37,643 nt of DNA from UBA8752 sp036159995 (GTDB taxonomy: Bacteria > Bacteroidota > Bacteroidia > Flavobacteriales_D > Sanyastnellaceae). Location of the stretch: assembly GCA_036159995.1 (NCBI GenBank), contig JAYYEI010000038.1:1-37643 (forward strand). Reading direction: 5' to 3'. The translations under genes were made by a program, and so were the position numbers. Each line of letters opens with the position of its first letter. Position 1 is the first letter of the stretch. This document shows, in pieces, positions 17,799 through 26,312 of this stretch. The notes under the pieces are model-generated. The model made no database searches, had not been told where the DNA came from, and worked only from the letters and a program-made list of their open reading frames with translations.

Positions 17799-17806
17799 CG
17801 AAACTA
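17799..17806 (-). promoter_or_regulatory. Candidate -7 element for the carboxylase beta gene
   Basis: TAGTTTCG on the minus strand matches TAnnTTTG at seven of eight positions and ends four bases before the ATG, which would place the transcript start at or next to the start codon. Confidence 0.35.
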
Positions 17807-17857
17807 CTGCGCAAGAGGCAAGAACCGGTTGTGGAGAGCCCCTCGCAGGCGGGGGCC

Positions 17858-17884
17858 TTGCGGTGCCGGCACGCCGTACCTTTG
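17858..17884 (+). promoter_or_regulatory. Candidate promoter of aspS
   Basis: TACCTTTG (17877-17884) is a perfect match to the Bacteroidota TAnnTTTG element. A TTG at 17858-17860 lies 16 bases upstream of it as a possible -33 element. The predicted leader to the aspS ATG is about 30 bases. This is the best promoter match in the window. Confidence 0.5.
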
Positions 17885-17921
17885 CCGCGCGGAACCGGCA
17901 CCTCCGGCCGCACCACTCGAC

Positions 17922-19679
17922 ATGCACCGTTCCCACACCTGCGGCGAACTCCGCCCTGACCATATCGGACAGACCGTCACCCTGAGCGGCTGGGTCCAAC
18001 GCGCCCGCGACCTCGGCGGCCTCACTTTCGTGGACCTGCGCGACCGCTACGGCATCACGCAGCTCGCTTTCAACATGGACACCAACGCCGACCTCTGTGG
18101 CCAAGCCCGGAAGCTCGGCCGCGAGTTTGTCATCCAGGCCATCGGCACCGTCTGCGAGCGCGAGTCAAAGAATCTGCAGATCCCCACCGGCGAGATCGAA
18201 ATCCAAGTCAGCGAACTGAACATCCTCAACGCGGCCGATACCCCGCCGTTCACCATCGAGGACGACACCGACGGCGGCGACGACCTGCGCATGCAATATC
18301 GCTACCTCGACCTGCGCCGCGGCCCGGTCCAGCGCAACCTGTTCCTCCGCCACCGCATCAACATCGAGACCCGGAAGTACCTCGACAGCATCGACTTCAT
18401 CGACGTCGAGACGCCCGTCCTCATCAAGTCCACGCCGGAGGGCGCCCGCGACTTCGTGGTGCCGAGCCGCATGAACCCCGGCCAGTTCTACGCCCTGCCG
18501 CAAAGCCCGCAGACCTTCAAGCAATTGCTGATGGTGAGCGGATTCGACAAGTACTACCAGATCGTCAAGTGCTTCCGCGACGAGGACCTGCGTGCCGACC
18601 GCCAGCCGGAGTTCACTCAGGTGGACTGCGAGATGAGCTTCGTCGAGCAGGAAGACATCCTCAATACGTTCGAGGGCCTCGTTCGTCACCTCTTCCAGAC
18701 CGTGCTCGACCGGGAGATTGGCGACTTCCCGCGCATGACCTACGACGAGGCCATGGAGAAGTACGGCATCGACAAGCCGGACCTCCGCTTCAGCATGGAG
18801 TTCCGGGACATGGCGCCTGTCACGCAGGGCGTCGGATTCAATGTGTTCGACAGCGCTGAAGCCGTGCTCGGCATCGTGGTGCCGGGCGCCGCGGAATACA
18901 CCCGCAAACAGCTCGACGGCCTGACCGACTGGGTCAAGCGCCCGCAAATCGGGGCCCGCGGACTCGTGTACTGCAAAATCAACGAGGACGGCAGCTTCAA
19001 ATCCAGCGTCGACAAGTTCTACGACCAGGACGCCTTGGCGAAGTGGGCCGCCCACACCGGTGCCGGAAAGGGCGACCTCATCCTCGTCCTCTGCGGCGAC
19101 CTGAACGCCACCCGCAAGCAGCTCGCCGAGCTCCGCCTGCACATGGGCTCCGAACTGGGCCTGCGCGACCCGTTCGACTTCAAGCCGCTGTGGGTCGTCG
19201 ACTTCCCCCTCCTCGAGTGGGACGAAGAGACCGAGCGCTACCACGCCATGCACCATCCGTTCACCTCACCCAAACCGGAGCACATGGACCTCATCGACTC
19301 CGATCCAGGAGCCGTACGGGCCAACGCCTACGACATGGTCATCAACGGCGTGGAGATCGGCGGCGGATCCATCCGGATCCATGACAAGGCGATCCAGGCC
19401 CGCATGTTCGACCTGCTCGGCTTCACGCCGGAGGAGGCCGAGGCGCAATTCGGATTCCTGATGAACGCCTTCCGCTACGGCGCCCCGCCCCACGGCGGAC
19501 TCGCCCTCGGATTTGACCGCCTCTGTTCCTTGCTCGGCGGCGTCAACACCATCCGCGACTTCATCGCCTTCCCCAAGAACAACCAAGGCCGTGACGTCAT
19601 GATCGACGCCCCGAGCGCCATCCACCAAGAGCAGTACGACGAACTTTTCTTGGCGTCCACCGCTTCCGACAAGGAATAA
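17922..19679 (+). CDS. aspS: Aspartyl-tRNA synthetase
   Basis: A class II synthetase of 585 residues, the length of the bacterial type with a GAD insertion. The N-terminal OB fold (1 to about 105) binds the anticodon (HIGQTVTLSGWVQRARDLGG). The catalytic core includes YRYLDLRR, QSPQTFKQLLMVSGFDKYYQI, motif 2 FRDEDLRADRQPEFTQ (218-233), the GAD insertion in the middle, and near the end IGGGSIRIHD and motif 3 GLALGFDRL. An in-frame start at 17793 would overlap pccB and add 43 unrelated residues; the family N-terminus fits ATG 17922, just after the candidate promoter. Confidence 0.97.
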   Translation: MHRSHTCGELRPDHIGQTVTLSGWVQRARDLGGLTFVDLRDRYGITQLAFNMDTNADLCGQARKLGREFVIQAIGTVCERESKNLQIPTGEIEIQVSELNILNAADTPPFTIEDDTDGGDDLRMQYRYLDLRRGPVQRNLFLRHRINIETRKYLDSIDFIDVETPVLIKSTPEGARDFVVPSRMNPGQFYALPQSPQTFKQLLMVSGFDKYYQIVKCFRDEDLRADRQPEFTQVDCEMSFVEQEDILNTFEGLVRHLFQTVLDREIGDFPRMTYDEAMEKYGIDKPDLRFSMEFRDMAPVTQGVGFNVFDSAEAVLGIVVPGAAEYTRKQLDGLTDWVKRPQIGARGLVYCKINEDGSFKSSVDKFYDQDALAKWAAHTGAGKGDLILVLCGDLNATRKQLAELRLHMGSELGLRDPFDFKPLWVVDFPLLEWDEETERYHAMHHPFTSPKPEHMDLIDSDPGAVRANAYDMVINGVEIGGGSIRIHDKAIQARMFDLLGFTPEEAEAQFGFLMNAFRYGAPPHGGLALGFDRLCSLLGGVNTIRDFIAFPKNNQGRDVMIDAPSAIHQEQYDELFLASTASDKE

Positions 19680-19684
19680 CTTTG
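19677..19684 (+). promoter_or_regulatory. Candidate -7 element overlapping the aspS stop codon
   Basis: TAACTTTG matches TAnnTTTG perfectly. Its first three bases are the aspS stop codon TAA, and it ends four bases before the bacilliredoxin ATG (19689). A TTG at 19650-19652 lies 24 bases upstream, at the edge of acceptable spacing. Confidence 0.35.
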
Positions 19685-19688
19685 CCCC

Positions 19689-20099
19689 ATGTATCCCGCT
19701 GAGATTGTCAACCCCATGAAAGCCGACCTCGTCGACGCCGGCTTCTCCGAACTGCTCGACGCCGCCGCTGTCGATTCTGCCCTCGCCGAGGACGGCACCT
19801 CCATCGTCGTACTCAACAGCGTCTGCGGTTGTGCCGCCGGTTCCATGCGCCCCGGCGTCAAGGCCTCCCTCGACCACGGCAAACTGCCCGGCCGCCTGTA
19901 CACCGCCTTCGCTGGTTTCGACCTCGAAGCCGTGGAACGCGTCCGCAAGCACACCCTGCCCTACCCGCCGAGCAGCCCGTCCGTGGCCCTCTTCAAGGAC
20001 GGCAAGCTGGTCCACATGGTCGAGCGCCACCACATCGAAGGCCGCACCGCCGAGATGATCGCCACCCACCTCAAGGCGGCGTACGACGAGTTCTGCTGA
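19689..20099 (+). CDS. BrxA/BrxB family bacilliredoxin
   Basis: The 136-residue cytoplasmic protein has a thioredoxin-like fold of the YphP/YqiW type. It shows the family start YPAEIVNPMKADLVDAGF, the active site NSVCGCAAGSMRPG with a CxC pair, and the C-terminal block SSPSVALFKDGKLVHMVERHHIEGR. Family members remove bacillithiol from protein Cys residues, and bacillithiol is also made in Bacteroidota, so the role is plausible, but no bacillithiol synthesis gene is in the window. It sits nine bases after aspS and 32 bases before trpS on the same strand. Confidence 0.92.
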   Translation: MYPAEIVNPMKADLVDAGFSELLDAAAVDSALAEDGTSIVVLNSVCGCAAGSMRPGVKASLDHGKLPGRLYTAFAGFDLEAVERVRKHTLPYPPSSPSVALFKDGKLVHMVERHHIEGRTAEMIATHLKAAYDEFC

Positions 20100-20131
20100 T
20101 CGGCCGCTGACGCCCGCATCCGAAGACGACC

Positions 20132-21106
20132 ATGGCCCGCATCCTGACCGGCATCCAGAGCACCGGCACGCCCCACCTCGGGAACGTGCTCGGCGCCATT
20201 CGCCCCGCCATCCAGCTGGCGCAGGACACCACCGACGAGTCGTTCCTCTTCATCGCGGACCTGCACAGCCTGACCCAGATCAAGGACGGCGCCGAACTCC
20301 GGGCCAACACCTATGGGGTGGCCGCCGCCTGGCTGGCCTGCGGACTCGACACGGACCGCACTGTCTTCTATCGCCAAAGCGATGTGCCGCAGTGCACCGA
20401 GCTCGCGTGGTACCTCAGCTGCTTCTTCCCTTACAGCCGCCTGACACTGGCCCACAGTTTCAAGGACAAAGCCGACCGGCTCGAGGACGTCAACGCCGGC
20501 CTCTTCAGCTACCCGATGCTGATGGCCGCCGACATCCTCGCCTACGACGCCAATGAAGTCCCCGTCGGCAAGGACCAACTGCAGCACCTGGAAATGGCCC
20601 GCGACGTGGCCGGCCGCATCAACCACAAGATGGGCCGCGAGGTCCTCATCGAGCCCGAGGCCCGGACCAACGACGCCACCATGTACGTCCCCGGAACGGA
20701 CGGCGCCAAGATGTCGAAGTCCAAGGGCAACACCCTCGACCCCTTCGCCGACGAGAAGACACTGAAGAAGGCCATCAACAAGCAGATCGTCACCGACGCC
20801 ACCCCGCTCGAGGACCCCAAGGACCCGGACAGCTCCGTGGTGTATCAGCTGTACAAGCTGTTGGTCTCCGAAAGCGATGCGACCGACATGGCCGCCAAGC
20901 TACGGGCTGGAGGCTACGGCTGGGGCCACGCCAAGAAGGATCTGCTCGGGGCCCTCGTAGACGGGTTCGCCACCGAGCGGGACACCTTCAACCGGTACAT
21001 GGCCGACCGGCCGGCCCTCGATGCCGAGCTGGCGAAGGGCGCCGAAAAAGCCCGCGTCGTCGCCGACGCCACCGTCCGCCGCCTGCGCGACGCCCTCGGC
21101 TACTGA
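20132..21106 (+). CDS. trpS: Tryptophanyl-tRNA synthetase
   Basis: A class I synthetase of 324 residues charging tRNA-Trp. It has ILTGIQSTGTPHLGN at the start with the HIGH-equivalent HLGN (15-18), LFIADLHSLTQI, the SYPMLMAADILAYDANEVPVG block that binds tryptophan, QLQHLEMARDVAGRIN, and the KMSKS loop intact at 193-197. The C-terminal helical anticodon-binding part is normal in length. It is the third gene of a plus-strand set with aspS and the bacilliredoxin, and it ends 15 bases before the convergent DUF6150 gene. Confidence 0.96.
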   Translation: MARILTGIQSTGTPHLGNVLGAIRPAIQLAQDTTDESFLFIADLHSLTQIKDGAELRANTYGVAAAWLACGLDTDRTVFYRQSDVPQCTELAWYLSCFFPYSRLTLAHSFKDKADRLEDVNAGLFSYPMLMAADILAYDANEVPVGKDQLQHLEMARDVAGRINHKMGREVLIEPEARTNDATMYVPGTDGAKMSKSKGNTLDPFADEKTLKKAINKQIVTDATPLEDPKDPDSSVVYQLYKLLVSESDATDMAAKLRAGGYGWGHAKKDLLGALVDGFATERDTFNRYMADRPALDAELAKGAEKARVVADATVRRLRDALGY

Positions 21107-21121
21107 GCGACCTTCACAGGG

Positions 21122-21469
21122 TCAATAGAGCAGGTGTTGCTTGCTCTTGTTGCGCCAGCCTGCCCGACTCTCGTAGTCCACGAAGAAGATCTTGAGGTCC
21201 GCCCTCGACTCATAGTCGACAAAGAAGATCGTCTTGTCGGCACGGCTCTCGTACTTCACGAAAAACCAGTGGCCGTCGTTGCCATCGGCCCGGCTTTCGT
21301 AGTCCTCCTTGAAGACGAGGAGGTCGGCGCGGGACTCGTAGTCGACCACGAAGACCTTGACGTCGGCACGGGATTCGTAGTCGACCGAGAAGATTTTTTG
21401 GGCGGGGATGGATTCGGCCGAAAAGGCCAATGAAACCAAGGCAAGCAGGAGAGGGAGTACCGGGCGCAT
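21122..21469 (-). CDS. DUF6150-like secreted protein with DYESRAD repeats
   Basis: An exported protein of 115 residues. After a signal peptide (1 to about 24, ending IPAQ) the mature chain is almost entirely six copies of a unit whose core is (V/E)(D/K)YESRA(D/G), starting at residues 29, 42, 55, 71, 84 and 97. Spacing is 13 residues except for one 16-residue gap where GNDGHW is inserted. Between cores lie short hydrophobic strands such as VKVFVV and LKIFFV, so a beta-solenoid or hairpin stack is likely. This resembles the DUF6150 family, of unknown function. A longer frame reaching 21814 is discarded since only the part from ATG 21469 carries the signal peptide and repeats. The gene converges on trpS. 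Confidence 0.8.
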   Translation of the reverse strand: MRPVLPLLLALVSLAFSAESIPAQKIFSVDYESRADVKVFVVDYESRADLLVFKEDYESRADGNDGHWFFVKYESRADKTIFFVDYESRADLKIFFVDYESRAGWRNKSKQHLLY

Positions 21470-21538
21470 GACCCCAAGTTCGACAATTTTGGCACGGCGC
21501 TTGGAGCGCAGGGGGTGGAAACCCAAACCCACGATTCC

Positions 21539-21628
21539 ATGCGTCCATTCACCCTCCTCCCCCTGATCATGGCGGCCCTGGTCGCCCTTCCGGCCCCGAG
21601 GGAAACGCCTATCCGACTGGACAGCTGA
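21539..21628 (+). CDS. Possible 29-residue hydrophobic peptide
   Basis: A small frame begins at ATG 21539 and encodes MRPFTLLPLIMAALVALP followed by a short polar tail, then stops 23 bases before a strong terminator hairpin. The hydrophobic stretch could be one membrane segment or a signal peptide remnant. Its first residues resemble the signal peptide of the neighbouring DUF6150 protein on the other strand (MRPVLPLLLALVSL). No promoter was found. It may be chance. Confidence 0.25.
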   Translation: MRPFTLLPLIMAALVALPAPRETPIRLDS

Positions 21629-21649
21629 CGACGCTTCCCTGCGGTTCAC

Positions 21650-21682
21650 GAAAAAGGCCCTCCGATGTGGAGGGCCTTTTCC
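21650..21682. terminator. Rho-independent terminator, bidirectional in form
   Basis: AAAAGGCCCTCC (21652-21663) and GGAGGGCCTTTT (21669-21680) form a perfect 12-bp stem with loop GATGT. It lies 27 bases beyond the stop of the minus-strand amidohydrolase gene and probably ends that operon; it could also stop plus-strand reading. Confidence 0.9.
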
Positions 21683-21707
21683 TTGCTCGTTGAAATGAGA
21701 TTCAAAG

Positions 21708-23075
21708 TCAGCGGCCGTCCGCGGCGCGCTGGGCGTCGTACTTGGCCTTGTACTTCTCGTAGAGCTGGATTTGCTTATTGTCGAGGACCACATCGCGGCC
21801 CTGCACCCAAGCATACTGAACGTCGTTGCCCATCATGTCGAGGGCGTCACCGTCAGAGATGAAGAGCGTCGCGTCCTTGCCCGGCTCGAGGGAGCCACAG
21901 ACGTCGTCGATGCCGAGAATGCGGGCCGTGGAAAGGGTCAATGCGCGGATCGCCTGCTCGTATTCGAGGCCATAGGCCACGGCCGTGCCGGCGAAGAAGG
22001 GCAGGTTCCGCGTGTTCATTTCGGGCATGCGGCCCTCCCCTTGGAGGCAGTACTCGACACCCTCGTCCTCGAGGAGCTTGGGCAGCTTGTAGGGCAAATC
22101 GATGTCGTCCTCGGCGAAGCGCGGCACCGAGTGGGTCCGTTGGACCATCACCGCGATGTCGTTCTCGCGCAGGGGGTCGGCCAGCATCCAGCTGTCCACC
22201 CCGCCAACCAACACGACCCGGTCGAGGTCCTCGGCCCGCTTGAATCGGATGACCTCCGCAATCTGCTTGGCATCGTTGGCGTGGATGTAGAGCGTCGTCG
22301 CCCCGGCCGCCTTTCGATCGCCGTCCACGAACAGGCCCTTCATCGCCTCCATGCGGAGGTCGCGCTTGGTCGGTTCGCCCTCGGCATAGGCCCGCGCCCG
22401 AGAAAAGAAGTCCCGGATTTCGTGGAGTTGCTGGTCGTAGGTCTTGCGCTTGCGGAGCTGTGCCCGGCCATCCTCGAAATGCTTGTGGTGGGTGGACGGC
22501 CAGTAGAGGTGGATGCCGTCGTCGGCCCGCACCACGGCATCCTCCCAATTCCAAGCGTCGAATTGGACCACGGAGCTTGAGCCGCCGATGACCCCACCGC
22601 GCGGCGCGATCTGGCCCATCAGGACCCCGTTGGTCCGGACCGTGGGCGTGATGTCCGAGGCGGCATTGTATGCGATGACACTGCGGACGTTGGGCTTGAA
22701 CGTGCCCACCTCGGCGTAATCACGGGAGGCACGCACCGCAGCAATCTCCATCAGACCCAATGTGCTGTTGGGCGCAATGAAGCCGGGGTAAATGTGCTTG
22801 CCCTCGGCGTCCACCACGCGGGCATATCGCTTCGGGTCGACATCGCGGGCCGCGCCCACGTAGTCAATGAAGCCGTCGGCAAACCCAATAGCGGCATTCT
22901 CAAGGACCTCACCAGTGCCGAGGTGGGCCGTGCCCCCGAAGACGAGGATGCGCTCCGTCTGCGGGGCGCCCGGCGTAAGGTTGGGCTGCGCCAGCGAGGT
23001 CACCGCGAAGGCGAGGAAGGCGAAGAGGAAAGGCGCTTTCATGGCAGGGGAATTCATAGTCAACATGGGGTTCAT
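21708..23075 (-). CDS. Exported amidohydrolase-fold protein lacking metal ligands
   Basis: The 455-residue protein has a signal peptide (AFLAFAVTSLAQ) and the layout of imidazolonepropionase-type amidohydrolases: N-terminal beta-sandwich (ILVFGGTAHLGTGEVLENAAI), the entry strand GKHIYPGFI, a TIM-barrel middle, and the closing SLEPGKDATLFISDGD. Where the family has a D-x-H-x-H metal site right after PGFI, this protein has APNST (101-105), so both His ligands are missing, and no other His/Asp set is complete. It is therefore probably not a classical metal-dependent hydrolase. The ATG overlaps the stop of the upstream amidohydrolase gene as ATGA, so the two are probably coupled; ATG 23042 is an alternative start. 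A joint complex with that neighbour is inferred. Confidence 0.85.
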   Translation of the reverse strand: MNPMLTMNSPAMKAPFLFAFLAFAVTSLAQPNLTPGAPQTERILVFGGTAHLGTGEVLENAAIGFADGFIDYVGAARDVDPKRYARVVDAEGKHIYPGFIAPNSTLGLMEIAAVRASRDYAEVGTFKPNVRSVIAYNAASDITPTVRTNGVLMGQIAPRGGVIGGSSSVVQFDAWNWEDAVVRADDGIHLYWPSTHHKHFEDGRAQLRKRKTYDQQLHEIRDFFSRARAYAEGEPTKRDLRMEAMKGLFVDGDRKAAGATTLYIHANDAKQIAEVIRFKRAEDLDRVVLVGGVDSWMLADPLRENDIAVMVQRTHSVPRFAEDDIDLPYKLPKLLEDEGVEYCLQGEGRMPEMNTRNLPFFAGTAVAYGLEYEQAIRALTLSTARILGIDDVCGSLEPGKDATLFISDGDALDMMGNDVQYAWVQGRDVVLDNKQIQLYEKYKAKYDAQRAADGR

Positions 23076-26000
23076 CGGTTCTCCTCGGTCATGGTGTCAC
23101 AATGGTAATGGGGCGGAATCCGCTCCATCGGTCGTCGTTTGTCCGCCCCCGGCGCATCGAGCATGAGCTGGATGAGACGCGCCCGCTCGGAGCGCATGGC
23201 CTCGCGCATGGCGAGGTCCTCCTCCTGGTCGAAGAGCCGGCGGCCGTCGACGTAGGTCTGCTCGCATTGGGCGTAGATGGACAGCGGGTGGTCCGACCAC
23301 ACCACCAGGTCAGCATCCTTGCCGGCCTCAAGGGAGCCAATCCGGTCGTCGAGGTGGAGCAGGATGGCCGGGTTGAGCGTCACGAACTTGAGCGCCTCCT
23401 CTTCGGGTACCCCGCCATACTTGACGGCCTTGGCGGCCTCCTGGTTGAGGCGGCGGGCCATCTCGCGGTCGTCGGAATTGAACGCGGTCACCACCCCGTT
23501 CTCCCAGAGCAACGCCCCATTGTACGGGATGGCGTCCTTCACCTCGAATTTGTAGGCCCACCAGTCGCTGAAGCTGGAGCCACCGGCCCCGTGCTCAGCC
23601 ATCTTGTCGGCCACCTTGTAGCCTTCGAGAATGTGGGTGAACGTGTTGAGCGTGAAGCCCATCGAATCGGCGACGTGCATGAGCATGTTGATCTCGTCCT
23701 GCCGATAGCTGTGGCAAGTGACGAAACGCTCGGACTCGAGGATCTGCAACAGCGTCTCGAGCTCGAGGTCGCGGCGGGGCGCCTTCGGGCCCTTGCCCTG
23801 ACGAATGAGGCGGCGGGGCGTGGCCTTGACGGCCGCGCGGTAGGCGTCCCATTCCTCCCCGTACTCCCGAGCGCGATGGAAATGGTCGTAATAGACCTGC
23901 TCCACGCCCATCCGGGTCTGCGGGAAGCGGACCGTCTGGAAATCACCCCAGTTGGATTGCTTGACGTTCTCCCCCAGGGCGAACTTGATGAAGGGATCGG
24001 CGTCCTGGATCTTCATCTCCTCCGGGGTCATGCCCCAACGGAACTTGATGATGCCGCTCTGACCGCCAATTGGGTTGGCCGACCCGTGTAGGATCTGCCC
24101 TGCGGTCACCCCACCCGCGAGGTGACGGTAGATGTTGACGTCCTCACTGTTGACCACCGTCCCGATGCTGACTTCAGCACTGGAGGCTTGGGTACCCTCA
24201 TTGATTCCGCGGCTTGCCGCAATGTGGGTGTGCTCGTCGAGGATGCCCGGCGTGATGTGCTTGCCCTTGGCGTCGATTCGGGTCAATTCGGGAACCATCT
24301 TGCCAAAGACCTCGGCCGGGTCCAGCGTCTGGCCGACGGCCGCGATCCGGCCGTTGTGCACGATCACCTCCCCGTTTTCGATTTTCCCTTCCGGACCGCA
24401 GGTCCAGACAGTCGCACCGACGAAGTGCCAAGACCCCTGCTCGGGCAACTGCGTCCGACCGTAAGCGGTGAACGGGTACGTGATGGGGCCCGGACCCGCG
24501 GGACCTTCTTCCACGGCAGCGTCCTCCGACGCCTCCTCGGCCCCTTCGGCATCGGCGGCATCGGTCGCCTCAGGCTCCGCGTCCGGCTTCTTCCGTTCCG
24601 AATCGCCCTGGCGCAAGGCGGCCCATTCGATCCAGGTGCCGTCCGGTCGCTCCCCGCGACCTTCGATGATGCGGCTGCCCTCGTAGACGTTGCCCACCAG
24701 GCGGTAGGCGCCGGCCTCGTCATCGAGCAGGCGCAGGACCAGGTCGCGGCCGTCGAGGCTCACCTTGGCCTTGCTGGCCAGAGAATCAATCTCCTCCTCG
24801 GCGGTCCCCACGGGCCACCACGATCCGCGAGGCCCCTTGTCCCCGTTCTTCAGTTCGAGGACGAGGTCCCGGCCATCGAGGTTCAGGCTGTACCGCCCGG
24901 CCACATCGGCCTCTGGTTCGGTGTCGATGTCGTGGCGGACCCCCTGGATGACCGTCGCCCGAAGGGCTGTGCCTGACTCAAAGAGCGGACCATCGGCGAG
25001 GATGAAGTTGGCTTCCATGCCGGGCGCAAGGCGGCCCACCCGGTCACCCGCTCCGATCATGTCCGCGGGCACGGACGTCAAGGCGGACAGGGCGGCGTCC
25101 GCAGACAGACCACGCTCCACCGCCTTGCGCAGGTTGGCCAGGAAATCCCGGCCCTTGTCCACGCCGTGCATCGTGAGTGCCATCGGGATGCCGGCCCCGG
25201 CGACCACGCCGGGGTTGTAGGGGGCCATTTCCCAATGCTTCATCTCTTCCAGCGACACGAGGCGCGCCAGATAGGGGTCCGACACATCGATGGCCGAGGG
25301 GAAATCCAACGGCACGATGACCGCCCCACCGGACGCCGCCACCTCATCGAGCCGGCGGTAGGTGTCGCCCCCACCGAGGAAGGCGTACTGCATTCCGAAT
25401 TCGTCGCCGATCAGGTCGGCCCGCAGGATGTCGCGCCAGTCCCCGGCCTCGAAGAAGTGGGGCAGATCGGCCGCCGCGTTGAATGCCTCGAGGGAAAGGT
25501 TGCGCTCCTCGGGGGCCTCGAACTGACCGTACCATTCCGCATCGCAGAAGGTCTGGCGCAGCAGGGCGATGCTGCCCATGAGGGAGCTCGGATAGGACTG
25601 AGCGGAGGAGCCCTTGGAGAAGCTGTGCCACGCCGCCACACGGGGTTCGAGCACAGCGTCATGCGCGTCATCGGACAGGGCGACCAACGTGGCCGAGCCC
25701 CGAACGATGCCATCCCGACGGTGGGTCAGGACGGCGCCAAATCCGGCGTTGCGATACTGCCCCACCTTCTTGCCGTCCGGCACGAAGGCCTGCGCCGCAT
25801 CGAATTCGGGATGCAGGGCACTGTTCCAACCGAGCGCCGCCTTGGAATCTTCCCGCTCATCGTGCGGTTTGCCGTCCCAGCGGGCGCGCTCTCCGCGCTT
25901 GAGGCCCCAGCCCGAATAGAGGTCGACGAAGGCCGGATAGATCTCATGACCCGACACGTCGTGCCGGACCACCGGCTCCGTGGTCGAATACGCGCCGGCT

Positions 26001-26206
26001 CCGACCGCCTCGATGCGGCCGCGGCGGACCACAACGTGCCCTTGGGGGAGGACCGGACCGGCCTCGGTGTGAATGCGGGCACCCTCATAGACATGAAGCT
26101 CGACGCGGGCATCGGGCGTGCCGTTCACAGGAAAAGTGGAGCCGGACTGGGCCAGGACACCCCCGAAGGCGAGGGTCAGCAGGGAAGTTGAAAGGAATCG
26201 AAGCAT
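23072..26206 (-). CDS. Exported double-domain amidohydrolase
   Basis: A 1044-residue protein with a signal peptide (MLRFLSTSLLTLAFGGVLAQ). It holds two amidohydrolase units. The first (about 35-420) has the fold but lost the HxH site, reading VDLYSG (94-99). A middle region carries two LDGRDLVL strands and an acidic Asp/Glu/Ala linker (about 540-569). The second unit (about 590-1000) keeps the site: PGILDEHTH with H659 and H661, further His in TCHSYRQDE (H832) and FTHILEG (H858), and Asp912 in AFNSDDREM. A periplasmic hydrolase acting on a C-N or similar bond is likely; the substrate is unknown. A frame from 26320 adds 38 unrelated residues, so ATG 26206, just before the signal peptide, is used. 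Confidence 0.87.
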   Translation of the reverse strand: MLRFLSTSLLTLAFGGVLAQSGSTFPVNGTPDARVELHVYEGARIHTEAGPVLPQGHVVVRRGRIEAVGAGAYSTTEPVVRHDVSGHEIYPAFVDLYSGWGLKRGERARWDGKPHDEREDSKAALGWNSALHPEFDAAQAFVPDGKKVGQYRNAGFGAVLTHRRDGIVRGSATLVALSDDAHDAVLEPRVAAWHSFSKGSSAQSYPSSLMGSIALLRQTFCDAEWYGQFEAPEERNLSLEAFNAAADLPHFFEAGDWRDILRADLIGDEFGMQYAFLGGGDTYRRLDEVAASGGAVIVPLDFPSAIDVSDPYLARLVSLEEMKHWEMAPYNPGVVAGAGIPMALTMHGVDKGRDFLANLRKAVERGLSADAALSALTSVPADMIGAGDRVGRLAPGMEANFILADGPLFESGTALRATVIQGVRHDIDTEPEADVAGRYSLNLDGRDLVLELKNGDKGPRGSWWPVGTAEEEIDSLASKAKVSLDGRDLVLRLLDDEAGAYRLVGNVYEGSRIIEGRGERPDGTWIEWAALRQGDSERKKPDAEPEATDAADAEGAEEASEDAAVEEGPAGPGPITYPFTAYGRTQLPEQGSWHFVGATVWTCGPEGKIENGEVIVHNGRIAAVGQTLDPAEVFGKMVPELTRIDAKGKHITPGILDEHTHIAASRGINEGTQASSAEVSIGTVVNSEDVNIYRHLAGGVTAGQILHGSANPIGGQSGIIKFRWGMTPEEMKIQDADPFIKFALGENVKQSNWGDFQTVRFPQTRMGVEQVYYDHFHRAREYGEEWDAYRAAVKATPRRLIRQGKGPKAPRRDLELETLLQILESERFVTCHSYRQDEINMLMHVADSMGFTLNTFTHILEGYKVADKMAEHGAGGSSFSDWWAYKFEVKDAIPYNGALLWENGVVTAFNSDDREMARRLNQEAAKAVKYGGVPEEEALKFVTLNPAILLHLDDRIGSLEAGKDADLVVWSDHPLSIYAQCEQTYVDGRRLFDQEEDLAMREAMRSERARLIQLMLDAPGADKRRPMERIPPHYHCDTMTEENR

Positions 26207-26234
26207 GAGAATCGAAGTCGCGGTTTCGGAAAGA

Positions 26235-26267
26235 GCAAGATATCGGGTCGAAGCGGAGTCTGCCCAA
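26235..26267 (-). promoter_or_regulatory. Candidate promoter of the amidohydrolase operon
   Basis: On the minus strand TTG (26267-26265) is followed after 22 bases by TATCTTGC (26242-26235), a fair match to TAnnTTTG. The leader to the ATG at 26206 would be about 20-25 bases. Confidence 0.3.
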
Positions 26268-26312
26268 GGACGGACATGGGCGGGGAACGTCCTGCTGTTC
26301 GATATTCGCTGT

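Noticed and set aside
16181..17959. 592-residue plus-strand frame over the carboxylase gene
   Set aside because: Shadow of pccB on the other strand, with no recognisable domain.
26195..26217. Direct repeat GAATCGAAG at 26195-26203 and 26209-26217
   Set aside because: Nine bases, partly inside the amidohydrolase signal-peptide codons, with no third copy elsewhere; chance is enough to explain it.
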